Source: Serripes groenlandicus
Taxonomy: Eukaryota > Mollusca > Bivalvia > Cardiida > Cardiidae
DNA: 64,000 bases
Assembly: GCA_031761405.1 (NCBI GenBank)
Contig: JASEVX010000007.1
Coordinates: 29,600,859 to 29,664,858 of the forward strand
Direction of reading: 5' to 3'
Below, one piece after another: positions 45,091 to 56,902 of this stretch. Made by a program: the position numbers and the translations under genes. Position 1 is the stretch's first letter. Each line of letters starts with the position of its first letter. The notes beneath the pieces are model-generated. The model saw only the letters and a list, made by a program, of their open reading frames with translations, made no database searches and was not told the DNA's origin.

Positions 45091-45745
45091 TGTAGATGGC
45101 ATGGCATTGAACCATATCCATTGTGTAGTGGTTAGAGCGTCTGCCTCGGGTACGGAAGACCAGAGTTCGATGGTTCCCGATCGGTTTGACTTTAAAAACG
45201 ATGTTAATTTATTTCTCCCCTTTGGGCTCAGAGTTGCATGGAAAGCATTAAGACTTAGCGTTAGGATACATCCTTCCGGTATTACTGGTCATTTGTCGGG
45301 ATCATACCGTTATATAAATAAATAATTGTTGAATGCAGTGTAAAACATAATACAAACCAGATACAGATTCAACCGTAGTGTTTCATTTGGTTTGACACTG
45401 TTCGACAAATAACCACAGATGGTTTTAGGAACCCTCTGATATAATTATACGTTTGTATCGGAATTAACCCTTTACAACCTGCAAACGCATTTTGACGCAA
45501 TAGCAGCAGACGACCTTTGAAAAATCGTGGCCAAAGGTGAAGCAATTTCTCCTTTGGCCAAAATGTTTTCAACTTTGTTTAACAATTAAGTTATCTTTTA
45601 TGGAGATTTTTTAGGTTATTATAACTATGATTTCAAAGTCGTCTGCTGCAGACCTGTTGTATGTGGGGAAGGGTTAATAGATGCCGTGAAGGCAAGTCTG
45701 ATAGCGGCATAAAACCCCCTTCAATCAAACACAAACAAACACAGC
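45091..45745 (+). repeat. tRNA-derived SINE carrying a nested MITE-1
   Basis: A box (TGTGTAGTGGTTAGAGCG) and B-box-like GAGTTCGATGG near 45120-45175, then a body to 45463, MITE-1 at 45464-45677, and a tail GCGGCATAAAACCCCC with TTCAATCAAACAC. Unit A keeps only the tail (from 38876), so A has lost the head and the MITE. Confidence 0.75.
45464..45677. mobile_element. MITE-1 nested in SINE
   Basis: TTAACCCTTTACA to GGGGAAGGGTTAA with GCAGCAGACGACCTTTG and AAGTCGTCTGCTGCAGACC. It is the GGCCAAAG variant, and part of the left hairpin arm is deleted (GTGAAGCAATTTCTCC). Confidence 0.87.
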
Positions 45746-46471
45746 TGTGCAATAGAAAGGGATTTAAAAGTACACAACAAAAAACATTGCTTTTCTGCAA
45801 TAACCGACAACACATGTTACCATATTATTTGTTTTTGTTTTTTTATTGAACTACAAACACACAAACTAATCTTCCGCGAGGGGTCAGTGTAATCGGTTTA
45901 CGTCATAGAATGCATCTTAACCAACAGACGAAACCGAATCTATTTTGACAAGTTAATTATGCGTTCCCGCCATGATTTCTGTCAAAAGAAATCCATACTT
46001 CTGCGTTGCAATGCTGTACCAATCGATGCCTTTATGAATACAGTTCCGATGACGATGTCAAATAAAGATGAACTCGTTTGTTATCTATAACGGGCTAATA
46101 GGCTGGAATTTTCTTCCAGTTGAACAACTGCTTAATCGAATAAAATATATTATCTTGTAGTGACCACACGACTTCTCTCCTGAATTAATGAGCGGTGCTC
46201 TGAGAAAAACCGATCATAGAGCATTTTCGACGCAACACATTTAATGATATATAAATTCGAAATAATCGGCAATCACAGCTTCTCTTTCTCGTTTTTTGTA
46301 TGGGTCATCTCCCTTGTTGATCTGAGACGACATATTTATGCCAATGTTTGCTACTGTAGCGAAGTTTAGGTTTGCTTTTAATGAAATTATATACATGAAA
46401 TAGTATGCCTTCAGAATTGCATCTTAATTTAAGACGCGACTTTATAAGCCAATATCAGTGGAGGTCGTATT

Positions 46472-46793
46472 GAATCCGTACAAGCAGATTACAAGCGTCA
46501 TATTTGACAAGTCTCTATTTTCATACACGCCATGGTTTCTTTCCAATCACCTGAATGTATCAGCCCGATTCTACCATTCATAGATCACATGTCATTTCAC
46601 TGTAGGAAGTTCTTTTATTCTGATTTGAAAAGTGAATCCGTACAAGCAGATTACAAGGGTCATATTTGACAAGTCTCTATTTTCATACACGCCATGGTTT
46701 CTTTCCAATCACCTGAATGTATCAGCCCGATTCTACCATTCATAGATCACATGTCATTTCACTGTAAGAAGTTCTTTAATTCTGATTTGAAAA
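46472..46793 (+). repeat. 161 bp tandem duplication, unit B only
   Basis: GAATCCGTACAAGCAGATTA starts at 46472 and again at 46633. Both copies run through CACATGTCATTTCACTGTA to TTTGAAAAGTGA. Unit A has one copy. Confidence 0.9.
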
Positions 46794-46846
46794 GTGAGCC
46801 CGATAAAAATTCTAAGCAAATTTGTCGATGACTAGATCACGGTCGT

Positions 46847-47047
46847 TTAACCCTTTCCCTCATACAACAATTCTGCAGCAGACGACTTTGAACATAGTTC
46901 GTCAAAAGTTGGAAAATCTCCATAATTGAATGGATAACCTATGACAAAAAGTGGAAAACATTGTGGCAAAAGGAGAAATTGCACGTTTTGTGCAATTTCT
47001 TCTTTTGTCACTATGTTTTCAAAAAGCCGTCTGCTGCAGAGGCGTCT
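46847..47047. repeat. MITE-1, right end deleted, unit B
   Basis: Counterpart of 39847-40076. The sequence breaks at GCAGAGGCGTC and joins TTGTTTCGTCGG, removing the right terminus and a few flanking bases. Confidence 0.9.
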
Positions 47048-48013
47048 TGTTTCGTCGGAACGCTTGTTCTGATAATTTTATCCAACCGTGATAGATACCC
47101 GCGTGTAAGAAATGAATGTGGCAGAACGAGTTTGTTATTGGCGGGTAAGCGTAACGTGTTTACAAGTGGAACGTGTAAGTGTAACGAGGGATAGAATGTA
47201 CGTATGAACTATTCAATAGTTGATGCATAGAAATAATATGTTACATTTTCGTTCGTTTGTGAAATTTGATGTTAATTGTCATAACTTGGGTTAATGTTAC
47301 ATACATATAGCTCCATTTCACTCTTTTAAGATTGCAAATATGGATTGCATCGCAGTGAGTCAAACATTAAATTTACGCCTAATTGACATATCATCCGACT
47401 GGAGCCATTTCATATTAGGGAATTCTTTTTTTCCTCATCCTGGTGTCTATAAATCCAGCCAATGTAAGTAAGATAGCTTGGCAATGATCTCGGTAGCCAC
47501 ATTAACAACGTTCACAGATATTAGTAGATTTAATAAGACTTTTTCAATTTGAAGTCACACGACGCAGTTGTTAAAAGTACACATAGTCGTTAAAGATCCT
47601 GAGAAAAGATTTAATATCTTTTTCATATGATGTTTTGAATCTGAAAGAGAGTAAAGGGTCATATTAGAAGGTACCTCATATTAGATACGAAGTTAATTGA
47701 TTTAACGTATGAAAGCGATTTTGAGTGTCGTCAGTTTAGTAAATATCGGAGGTTGTATAATTACATAGTTCCAAATAATTTGTTATTACAAAAAGAAAGT
47801 GTATTTTATATACCGAGGTGAAAAACGAATGCGGGAAAATGAAAGAACTGCGCATCTTCAATTAATTTCTGTATTCAAAAGTCGTCTGCTGCAGATAAGT
47901 ATGAACATGTTTGAATTAAGGAGTATATTTTTTTAGAAATATAATGTAAGTGCGAGAACAGTTAAAAATTAAGTTACCGTACTTTAAGGATTTATTTATC
48001 TATTGAAAGGATT

Positions 48014-48017
48014 TTAA
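48014..48017. other. Second empty TTAA site
   Basis: Single TTAA in GGATTTTAAGCCG, matching the filled site 41119-41349 in unit A. Confidence 0.85.
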
Positions 48018-49095
48018 GCCGTTTTATCAACATATCAATTATGCCACTGCGGCCAATTCACATACCCTCATTCTGATAACATACGGTGAATGGTGAGTCA
48101 GGAAGCAAGTGATAACTCGCTTAGACTATGACGAGGATTAGATTGGAAGCCTAACGCATTATGATTGTCTGATCACTCAATGCATATGCTTCACTGTCGC
48201 TTACGGATGTCTGGTCGCTTAAAGTGTTATATTTCACCGGTCGCTTAAGGCAAATAAATCTTTTTTTCACAGTTAGGCTTATTTATTCATTAAAACTGTT
48301 GATCCAATCGGACATTCACGAAGAACACTTGACAATGATTGATATTTCGATCGTTGGATAACAGAAAATGAAAATGTTACACAACCACCTCATTAATCAT
48401 GCTCTTTGGAAGAAATGTTCTGATCACTCATATAATGGATCGTAAATCATCATATGAGACACGCCGTGCAATAAACGCGCACGTCTCTCCGTTCATAGCA
48501 AGAACAATGGAGTTGCATAAAGACATTGACTGATTTCGGACAGCACCTGTCGTCGGAGGCGTCAAGGATACTTCTCCCCGACTACTAGACGAACCGGTAA
48601 TAGTTGATCAGACTCCACAGCGTGCGGCACATGGTGATCTGGATCTTTACTGTATGAAAAGCCCCGATGGATGCTGTTCTTATGACGAGATCCAATTGGT
48701 TATATGAGTCAGGCAACATTGGTCAGTTTCACATACCAGCAGTAAACTCGGGCCTGCCCACAGTTCTCTAGGAGAGACTTATTTGTAAATTTTCTTACAA
48801 AAAGCTAGAACTACGTTTTGTCATCGCGATAGTTAAAATGCCATACAAATCAACCATCGCCGCTTTCCTGCCATTGCAAATCAAGACTGGATTGTGTATC
48901 TAAGAAATATAATCGGCATCTTCTGTGTACTCCCTTCAGTCTGCAAACTAGTTTTTTAGTTAGGCTTTTTATGAGTACGGTTGGTGGATCCACATTGACT
49001 TGACTGATATAAAACATGATTAATTATAAAACCTCACAATGTCGTTTTTGTGGTTTTTTTTTCCCATCTTAATCATAATATGCACAAACACAAAT

Positions 49096-50589
49096 ATAGA
49101 TTTATAATATTATGTAATATACACACCATGAACCACGTACGTCCGTTTTCAACTTACAAACAAAATGGAATTTAATGAAAATCTGTATAGAAAATTCAGA
49201 CACTTTAAAAAGCAACATACATGTATATTAAGAAACAGCCTGTACAAGCAGTGCGCTTAGTAAACCGTGCCAAATAATGTGTTCAATAGGGAATTATGTT
49301 AGTTCAATCGCACTGTCAAGTTGTAGAACCCTTCCTCCAGTCTCGCACGGTATTTCATTGTTTCAATAAATGACCGTCGTTAGACGTAGTAGGGTATACT
49401 TGCCAGGCGCGTAGCTGACTGTACTCAAAATATGCAGCTGCGTACACATTGTCTCCCGTACTCAAATTAAAAAAAGTTCAAATCTGCAACAAAAGCTAGA
49501 CATGGGGTAGGAGTAAGTATTAAACAACTGATCTGACTTGATAGATTTGACGATAAATGACTAATGTAACACATTTTACTATCTCAAAATATCCTAGAAA
49601 ATAAATTTATTTCACCATCAAGATCAGTCATATTTTGCAACTGAAATGCTCCCAAAAGTCACCACAGACGATATGGAAGGGATTTTTTTCCCGGGGGAGC
49701 ATGCCCGGACCCCCTAACCAAATTGCCTACACACTCTGTAAATCCTAGCTACGCCCCTGCTTGCATATATAACTGGCATCGAATCAAGGATGATACGGAC
49801 AAAAACCAGTTGGGAAACAGTTCTAGGTTCCTGTCAGAAGGTACATTTCGAGGATTTTCTAAATGTTGGCGAATAACAGAACCTCTGATGAGACAATACT
49901 TATGCAACGATTGAACTTCACTGTTCGCAAAAGCACCAATATCAATGTTGGTCTGATGTGTGTCAAATAATCGGATCACAAGCGGTGTCGTGGTAAGACG
50001 TTTTCCGTACACCGGCTGTGTCATTGATACGTCTCACACTTACTGACGCAAGAAACCGATCAAACTTGCATACTAATATTTTTAAGGGTCCAAATGTCCT
50101 TGGTTTTTTATTCCAAAAAAAGAATTCGTCATCGTTAACAGAAGACAGATGGAAAGCTATTTGTCAGGGTGCACAATTGAAATCTGGAACTTGATATCTT
50201 TTTTATTGACAACTTGGCAACGTTATGGTGCGGTACATCTATGGTACTGACAATATTTCGTACTTATTTATAAAACAGCATTTTCCGCTCTCCGTTATAA
50301 CATAGAAATAGGCTTGTAGATATTTCATAAAAGGGTCAATAATAGTGTTTGTTATTCCATCCTCGATGTTGCATTCGATTCACGTTAATGTTCGCGGTTA
50401 ATTTCACTCAAGCTGTCACACTCATAAAACCGTACTTTGGCAGATTAAAACAACTGGAGTGGACACAGAACACATAAGTCTATTTTGGAATCACCAACTA
50501 AGCCATATGAAACGTTTTGCAACAATGTTTGTAAACTGTATCTGCTGCTGATAAATCTTGTATCGTCTGTTTCAGAGAAAAGGATTATT
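49096..50589. other. Spacer, nothing firmly recognised
   Basis: No credible gene. A GC-rich patch at 49685-49715 (CCCGGGGGAGCATGCCCGGA) and GCTACGCCCCTGC near 49748 look like the end of an unclassified repeat. The overlapping frames on both strands near 49723-50024 are probably chance. Confidence 0.4.
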
Positions 50590-50775
50590 TTAACCTTTCC
50601 CACATGCAGACGGCATTTGAAAAGATAGTGGCAACACGAGCGATGTTTCCTTTTGTCACAATATTTTTAACTATATTCAATAATTTAGCTATCATTTATA
50701 GAGATTTACTATATTTTGCATATATGTGTTCATATTCATCTACGGCGGATTGTCATATGAGGGGAAGGTTTAATA
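50590..50775. repeat. MITE-1 copy, diverged
   Basis: TTAACCTTTCCCACATGCAG at the left, then GTGGCAACACGAGCGATGTT and TCCTTTTGTCACAATATTTT, ending GAGGGGAAGGTTTAA. The hairpin top is lost. Confidence 0.75.
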
Positions 50776-50868
50776 TAACACGTTTTTTTTATCAGAGAAG
50801 CATGCCATATGTAGGAAATAAATCTTATTTTGAGTGATATACCGGCTCGTATATCACGATTGGGAGTT

Positions 50869-50930
50869 CAGGTGTGTAGTAATTAATCACGAAGGCCGAA
50901 TGGCCTGAGTGATTAATTTATACACACCTG
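50869..50930. repeat. Near-perfect hairpin (62 bp)
   Basis: CAGGTGTGTAGTAATTAATC pairs with GATTAATTTATACACACCTG around GGCCGAATGGCC, itself a small hairpin. It may be a fragment of a palindromic repeat. No terminator or RNA-gene context is visible. Confidence 0.7.
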
Positions 50931-51966
50931 ACCGACACATCCCTTAAAGGGATACAAATTAAGGGGGAACTAGGTTTTGACATGACGTTGTTTTCCTTTA
51001 GGCTATTCCATCTTTACTCCCCATTGTATTTGTTTTGGAAATATTCGATTTTTTTAACTAACAAAACATTTTGAAATAAGTATTATTAACAGTCTATGAA
51101 CATTTTATTTTTATTATACCTTTTTCAATTGTTCTAAAACTCATGGGCAATTTGTTAGTGTCGTTGGTAAAGCACGTGAATGACGTCATTTAAAACAGTA
51201 ACGTTACCGTTACAATTCAAATTTCTAAACGGCATTTTTACAACAAAAGCTCGTGACTTCATTCATAAAATGTCAAGCCCAACGTAGTAACGCATGCACT
51301 CTGAGAAACGTTGTATGAAAAATACTCGGGAGGGAATTTCAACAACCAAAAATAGTTCCGGAAATTTAGAGTGATATACTACATTTAGATCACGCTCAAA
51401 TCCTTCTTTGTGTATAGAAGAGAAATTGGCAATAATGTTAGAAGTATTCGTAAGATTTCTTGATGATCTAAATGTACAATGCTCGAATTTGTTAATCGTG
51501 AAACATTCTCTAGTTCATAAGAAAGTCCCGAGTCGACACACTGTTTAAATCACCCTATTAGGTCATCACCACATATAAGCGATAGATTCATGTGACGTGA
51601 CGGGCTGCATAATATATTGAAATATATGAACACCTAAAGACATCATTTGGTTTTTACAAAACACGTCTTCAAACAAATGGAATTCAGTTCGATAGCTGTT
51701 TAAGTAGTGCAAAGTCATTTTGCGACACGAACATTTTATTTTACATAGCAAAGTTTAAGTGATGTTTCTTGTTTTCACACCAACTTAGACACTTTTGTAC
51801 CGAAAAAATGACAATGGTATCGATCCTCCCAAGGTTTTGTACTTTAATCAGGTCATGAAGGTCAGACAACACCACATATATAGGCGACCGAGTTAATCTT
51901 TTCCTAGAAAGAACGAAGTTTTATTGAACTGGGTTTTGACCTAGAAGTGCTTTATCGTATTGTTCT
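50931..51966. other. Spacer, nothing recognised
   Basis: No coding frame of note and no match to other repeats in the window. Confidence 0.4.
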
Positions 51967-52500
51967 TAGTTTAAACTTATATATTTTATCGTATTTATAT
52001 ATTTTACATCGATTGGGAAACAATTGATTGATTGGGGTTTAACGCCGTTTTTAACGATTTCTCAGTTATATCACGTTGGCCAGTTCACCTACTCATGCAT
52101 TTCCTGGTTTTCTCACACCAGTCCTCAACACAACAATCTTCCCAAGCAACTGGCTGCTTTTCCACACAGAATTAGCCCATCGGTGGAAGACGAATGACGC
52201 ATGTCGCATTGACTTTTGTCAATCCTCGGAAAGAAATTTGGCCAAGCCGGGAATCGAACTCACAACCCCTGGATTGACAGCCCGCGTCGCTACCGACAGA
52301 GCTACCGGGGCTCGGCTTGGGAAACAAGCGTTAAACCTATATTAAACACACTCGTTGTCTGCTTTCTGGCGAAATAACCATTATTCGCACTGTTTGTGTG
52401 TATAAATCCAAAAGACAAAACCGGTTGATAACGGGATTCGTACCCGGGAGCTTTGTAACGAGAGGCTGACGTCATACCGCTACACCGCTGTCTTCCATAG
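51967..52500 (-). repeat. SINE family A, minus strand, interrupted
   Basis: Left part 51967-52023 (AGTTTAAACTTATATATTTT, ATCGATTGGGAAACAA) and right part 52317-52500 (TATATTAAACACACTCGTTG, GGGATTCGTACCCGGGAGC, CACCGCTGTCTTCCA) match 30330-30545 in order. A second SINE is inserted between them. Confidence 0.75.
52024..52316 (-). mobile_element. Complete tRNA-derived SINE with 11 bp target duplication
   Basis: 293 bp. On the minus strand the tRNA head has an A box (TAGCTCTGTCGGTAGCG) and B box (GAGTTCGATTCCC). The tail reads AACGGCGTTAAACCCC followed by AATCAATCAA. It is flanked by TTGGGAAACAA at 52013-52023 and 52317-52327, the target duplication. The best full-length SINE here, nested inside an older SINE. 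Confidence 0.9.
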
Positions 52501-53594
52501 TTTTTACCGTATTTTATATATATAGATTTTATATTATTTTCCCTGGAAACATTTCGGTATTATTCGGGGTTTTTTGCTGCTAAATGGTCAGTGTTGTTGT
52601 GATAATTTTCCCGGAAACTGTCAACATGGGAAAGAGAGTAACATGGACATAATCAGGGTAAAGCTTTGAAGCATGCGATAAATGGTCATACATATCTTAT
52701 TTCTTCTTTATTCTCAATTCATCCCCTTTTGAAATGGTACGACCGTTGGACAGAACATAATCGCAATATCACGGACAATTACCGCAGATAAAAAATCCAA
52801 ACTATTCCGAAGATTATTTTGACGGTCTTTTTTAAATTACGGTTTGTCAGTTGCCGGGAACACTGATAATTACTGCAATGAAAAAACCCAAACCATTCCG
52901 AAATGTCGATAGCAGGTACTTTCGTTTTTGGTCAGAATATTTCAAAGGAATGAAAATACATAGAGAGAACAACTTCACGTTTTTTTTGGTATAGTTCGAT
53001 AGAGAAAAGCATTATTGATTGATTCCGTACTTCAAATTCATATATTTGTTCAAATACTTTGAAAAATATGAGTTGAAGCGAGGCGACCCAGAAAACATGC
53101 ACGACGTGTTTTTTTTAAAGTGACAAAAATGGTTTATTTTAGAGTGTATTTGTGAACTGACCGATGTATAGGTGATAAGTAAGTCAATTGCATGTTGTTC
53201 ATCAGCGATAAAAAAAACGTAGTTCGTTTTGGATCAAGACGAAAGTATTGACTTATTTTTTTTCTTCTGAGTTTAGGATAATAAATAACACGCAGAAAAA
53301 AACAAACACATAATAACCTACGAAACTAAATATGAAATTTCCCTAATGGCGGCCCCCGTCGTCTAGCCTTTTTTTTTTTAAATCGATTGATTGTTGATTG
53401 TTGTTACCTTTTCAGTTATACATGTTACTGGTTCTTTTTTCATGAATAGGCAAACACCTTTAAATGTTTTTACATATGAGATTTAAAACTGTCATTCAGG
53501 GAGCAACACAATAAGTAAAACCAGACAGTTTTGACGATCAAATTGAAATTGCCTGTCTATATTTGAATCTGAAATGGTTCCGGTGGTATCTATA
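52501..53594. other. AT-rich spacer, nothing recognised
   Basis: Several T and A homopolymer runs and two similar AATACCGCAGATAAAAAATCC / ACTGCAATGAAAAAACCC-type blocks near 52780 and 52875. No gene seen. Confidence 0.4.
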
Positions 53595-53855
53595 CGTACT
53601 TCCCAGAACTACAATATTGATCTTCCCTGTCGGCCATTTTTAATATGAAAGATCAAATAACATTTCATTAAACAACTACTTTATACAACTATATATTTAA
53701 AAATAATTGAATGAAAAAAATTCATAAATACTTCCCAGAACTACAATATTGATCTTCCCTGTCGGCCATTTTTAATATGAAAGATCAAATAACATTTCAT
53801 TAAACAACTACTTTATACAACTATATATTCAAAAATAATTGAATGAAAAAATATC
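53595..53855 (+). repeat. 132 bp tandem duplication
   Basis: CTTCCCAGAACTACAATATT begins at 53599 and 53731. Both copies continue through CTTCCCTGTCGGCCATTTTT and ACAACTATATAT. The copies are nearly identical. Confidence 0.92.
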
Positions 53856-53981
53856 ATTGGATATATTTCAGTATCTAAACGTGATGCATTATGATCATTT
53901 ATACATGGACACGAACACCAGCCCTTTATATAATGTAATGCTGAGGGATCGACAAATATACCCATATTCGTAAAGTGCACA

Positions 53982-54152
53982 ATAACCCTTTCCCACAAAC
54001 AGCAAATCTGCAGCAGACGACTTTCAAAACATTTGTTAATATAGTTGAAAACATTGTGGCCATCATGAGCGATTTCACCTTTGGTCACAATGTTTTCAAA
54101 AGTCGTCTGCTGCTATTACGTCAAAATGCGTCTGCATGTGGGAAATGGTTAA
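53982..54152. repeat. MITE-1 copy, shortened
   Basis: ATAACCCTTTCCCAC to GTGGGAAATGGTTAA. It has ATCTGCAGCAGACGACTTTC, a partial hairpin with AGCGATTTCACCTTTGGTC, and AAGTCGTCTGCTGCTATTAC. Confidence 0.82.
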
Positions 54153-54224
54153 GCAGATAATTGAAAGCCCTCGAACATGTGTCGGGGACATCATTATAAG
54201 ACTGGGAGATATACTTTGATTCAT

Positions 54225-54440
54225 TTCCATTAAAGCCAGACATAAACGCGCCTGCAGCAGACTTCTTTCGAAAACGTTATGACAAGAGAAGGAATTGCTC
54301 ATAATTATCATTTTTTTCTTTTACTGAAATTGTTTCCACTGTGTTCGTTAAATCTTCTTTGATTTAAAGAGAGTTGCCACATTTTTTACTTAAATGTTTT
54401 TAATGTAGTCTGCTGCAGATTTGCTGTATGTGGGAAGTGT
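54225..54440. repeat. MITE-1 relic
   Basis: GCGCCTGCAGCAGACTTC, a core AGAAGGAATTGCTCATAATT and TAGTCTGCTGCAGATTTGC, ending GTATGTGGGAAG, where the microsatellite starts. Confidence 0.7.
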
Positions 54441-54459
54441 GTGTGTGTGTGTGTGTGGT

Positions 54460-54490
<31 letters not shown>
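54436..54490 (+). repeat. (GT)n-(G)n tract
   Basis: About ten GT units followed by an unbroken run of about 31 G. The G run is likely of uncertain length in the assembly. It replaces the last bases of the preceding MITE-1 terminus. Confidence 0.95.
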
Positions 54491-54492
<2 letters not shown>

Positions 54493-54711
54493 TAATGCAT
54501 ATGCGTGCAGTGAAGCCGATTGCGTGCCTGTAGATACGCACATTTTCACAAGAGTCTTCACTGTCCGTCTACACGTTGTGTAGTCTTAGATGTAACTTTT
54601 TTCAAAACCATATAACTGTAGCTCCATAAGTTTAACGCCAATCTATCTTTATTTTTTTTATTTTTGCAGACAGTCAATTATACTCCATAATGAGTTTAAC
54701 ACCAATGTACT

Positions 54712-55170
54712 TTTCGTGCTCAGTTGAGCTTTGTGATAACGTTTTATCCTTCGTCCGTCCATCCGTCCGTTCGCCCGACGTGCTTTATAATCAATTGTCT
54801 CGTTAGAATATACAGGCACCATTGTGCATCATATATTCATGAATATGTCTTTATCAAAGCTTAGATTAGTTAGAAACCGGGTCATGTGAGGTCCAACTCT
54901 TACTCACAAGATAAAATTGGAGGAAAATCTTGTTTGCACTCTGGAAGCTTTTGAAATTGAGAAAGTTTCAATTTTGTCTTGATGCTATCTAAGCCAAGTT
55001 GGAATATGGGTCATGTCTTGTCAAAAACAAGGTCACTATGCATAATTGAAGGAGAATGTTGTTAACATTTTAGTTTAAGCTTACCTGACCGCAAACACGT
55101 GTTTATATGATTGAATATGTGGTTGGCATAGCTCAGGTGAGCGATCCAGGGCTACAATGTCCCTCTTGTT
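54712..55170 (+). repeat. AGCTCACCTGAGC-family fragment
   Basis: Starts GTGCTCAGTTGAGCTTTG, with TCGTCCGTCCATCCGTCC, and ends ATAGCTCAGGTGAGCGATCC, an inverted form of the family's opening. It is diverged from the 23.0 and 58.9 kb copies and probably a different subfamily. Confidence 0.6.
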
Positions 55171-55289
55171 TATATGATTCTATCATGGAGGAAAGAAGAA
55201 CCAAACTCGCTAGACGTAGATTATGTTTAAAAGTACGAGAGGAATAACTGGACACGGATTTATTATCGGCGCGGTAGTCATTATGGAGC

Positions 55290-55425
55290 GCCCTTGTGCA
55301 AGGCACACTCCCTAGCCCAGTACTGGTTTGCTCACTCAGGGATCATGAATAAGTGAGCTGACATCGTGATAACACTGAAATAATGTTGTGTTGAAAACGG
55401 CGTTTAAGGCAAATAAAACAAACAC
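55290..55425 (+). repeat. SINE 3' part, plus strand
   Basis: GCGCCCTTGTGCAAGGCACA, CTCAGGGATCATGAATAAGT, GATAACACTGAAATAATG and AAAACGGCGTTTAAGGC. It holds a single copy of the segment amplified at 28997-30060. Confidence 0.75.
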
Positions 55426-56395
55426 GCAAACGGGTAAATTGTCCTAGCTATTCAGTTTTACGGCTAATTCGGTGTCTTGATTAGTTCAACAACTGTCAGC
55501 AGGCCTATAATAATATAACAAGACTGACACTTCAAGGGCAGGTGCTTCTTTTATTAGCTGCTTGTAAACGATAACAAAAGGCGTTTGCATACACGAACCG
55601 AGTAAACCCGGCATCCTCGATCTTAAAGTGTGTTAATTACACTATTTAAGTACGCGACATTTTCAAGAACGGGTTCAAAACTCCCATTAGCAGTGTTAAG
55701 TACTGTTATAAAATACGAGAAATGCACTTCTTTCCTTTTTTCCAGAAAATACTAATTTTGAGTAACTCTCTGTTTCTACATGGAGTTCAAATCTTAGTTA
55801 TCTATCCAAATTTAACACGAGTTCTGTCATAGATTCTTAGACAATACAATACAATACAATTCTTTATTGCCTCCATGTTTGGAGATATCGTTGAATGAAT
55901 TTCACACTACACAAATAAATTATACAATTTCAATAGAAGAAAAAGAACACATATATTAACATACACAAACATAAAGAGACAATTACTGACTTCTAGGGTT
56001 ATATATACAAGTTCGATACTAATTTGTATTATTATTGAAATATCAATGCTTTATTAACATCAACCTCAAACATAGTGTGTTTAAGCCTGATGTTAAACAA
56101 TACTGGTTGTCGTTCAGAACTCTGACACAGTTAAATTGGCGAATGCAGCTGGACACAGCGATTCACACAAGTGAACGTGAGCTGTAGAAACATTATGTTG
56201 ATACTCGAATTGACGACTGGTGGTAGTGGTAAGCACATGATGCGGAGTACCACTCAAAATAGTTTAGAGCATACAGCTCGTTAACAAATTGAATATAAAA
56301 CAGAGAAAGCATTTTCTGTTTGGGTTTAAAGCGTATGACTCTAGTGCAGCTGCATTCGTGCAATAAATAAATAAACTAATTCCTCTTGGGATATG
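55426..56395. other. Spacer with a possible LINE tail at 55838-55960
   Basis: At 55838, (ACAAT)n then TCTTTATTGCCTCCATG reads on the minus strand as CAATAAAGA followed by ATTGT repeats, a typical non-LTR element 3' end. No LINE coding is seen nearby. The rest is unassigned. Confidence 0.4.
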
Positions 56396-56595
56396 TACGG
56401 TGGCACAGAGGTGACATGTGTATGTTTTTATTTATCTCATGCGTACGACTTAGTATCTCGTGCGCACGACATAGTATCTCGTGCGCATGACATAGTAACT
56501 CGTTCGCACGACTTAATTATCTCGTGCGCACGACATAGTATCTCGTGCGCACGAGATAAATAAAGACATACACATGTCACCTCTGTGCCACCGTA
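56396..56595. mobile_element. 200 bp MITE with apparent 6 bp target duplication
   Basis: Termini TACGGTGGCACAGAGGTGAC and GTCACCTCTGTGCCACCGTA, continuing inward as ATGTGTATG/CATACACAT. It is flanked by GATATG at 56390-56395 and 56596-56601. The inside is about six repeats of ~24 bp built on TCTCGTGCGCACGA. Non-coding. A 6 bp duplication is unusual; Dada elements are one possible relative, which I cannot test. Confidence 0.8.
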
Positions 56596-56902
56596 GATAT
56601 GCCACATTTACTGCACGTAAAAATGTGTTAGTGTAATGGGCCTTGACTATAGTTTGACAATAGTTGTCATAGTTGATCTAAATGCACTCAACTTGGAATC
56701 TTTGTAGACGATGTTAGGTTCGATCCCTCGCTGTAACACTTGAAAAAACATGTACTCTTGATTCATGGTGAGGCGTTGTATACTATTGGGATTCGCTAGG
56801 TATACCTTATTGTCAGAGCTTTCCAAACCGGATGAAACTTGGTGTACATGTGCCACACGAGTGCAGGGTGCGCGCGTTTAAGTTTCTTTGCTGAGGACCC
56901 AA

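Larger units (their letters stand above)
42511..49095 (+). repeat. Segmental duplication II, unit B (6.6 kb)
   Basis: Starts CCTGAGGGTGCAAATTTAAA and ends CACAAACACAAAT before unrelated DNA. It lacks two MITE-1 insertions present in A and keeps about 618 bp (45091-45708) that A has lost. It has its own 161 bp tandem duplication at 46472-46793. Confidence 0.93.

Noticed and set aside
45112..45180. Possible tRNA gene
   Set aside because: tRNA-like head of a SINE; the body and tail continue downstream.
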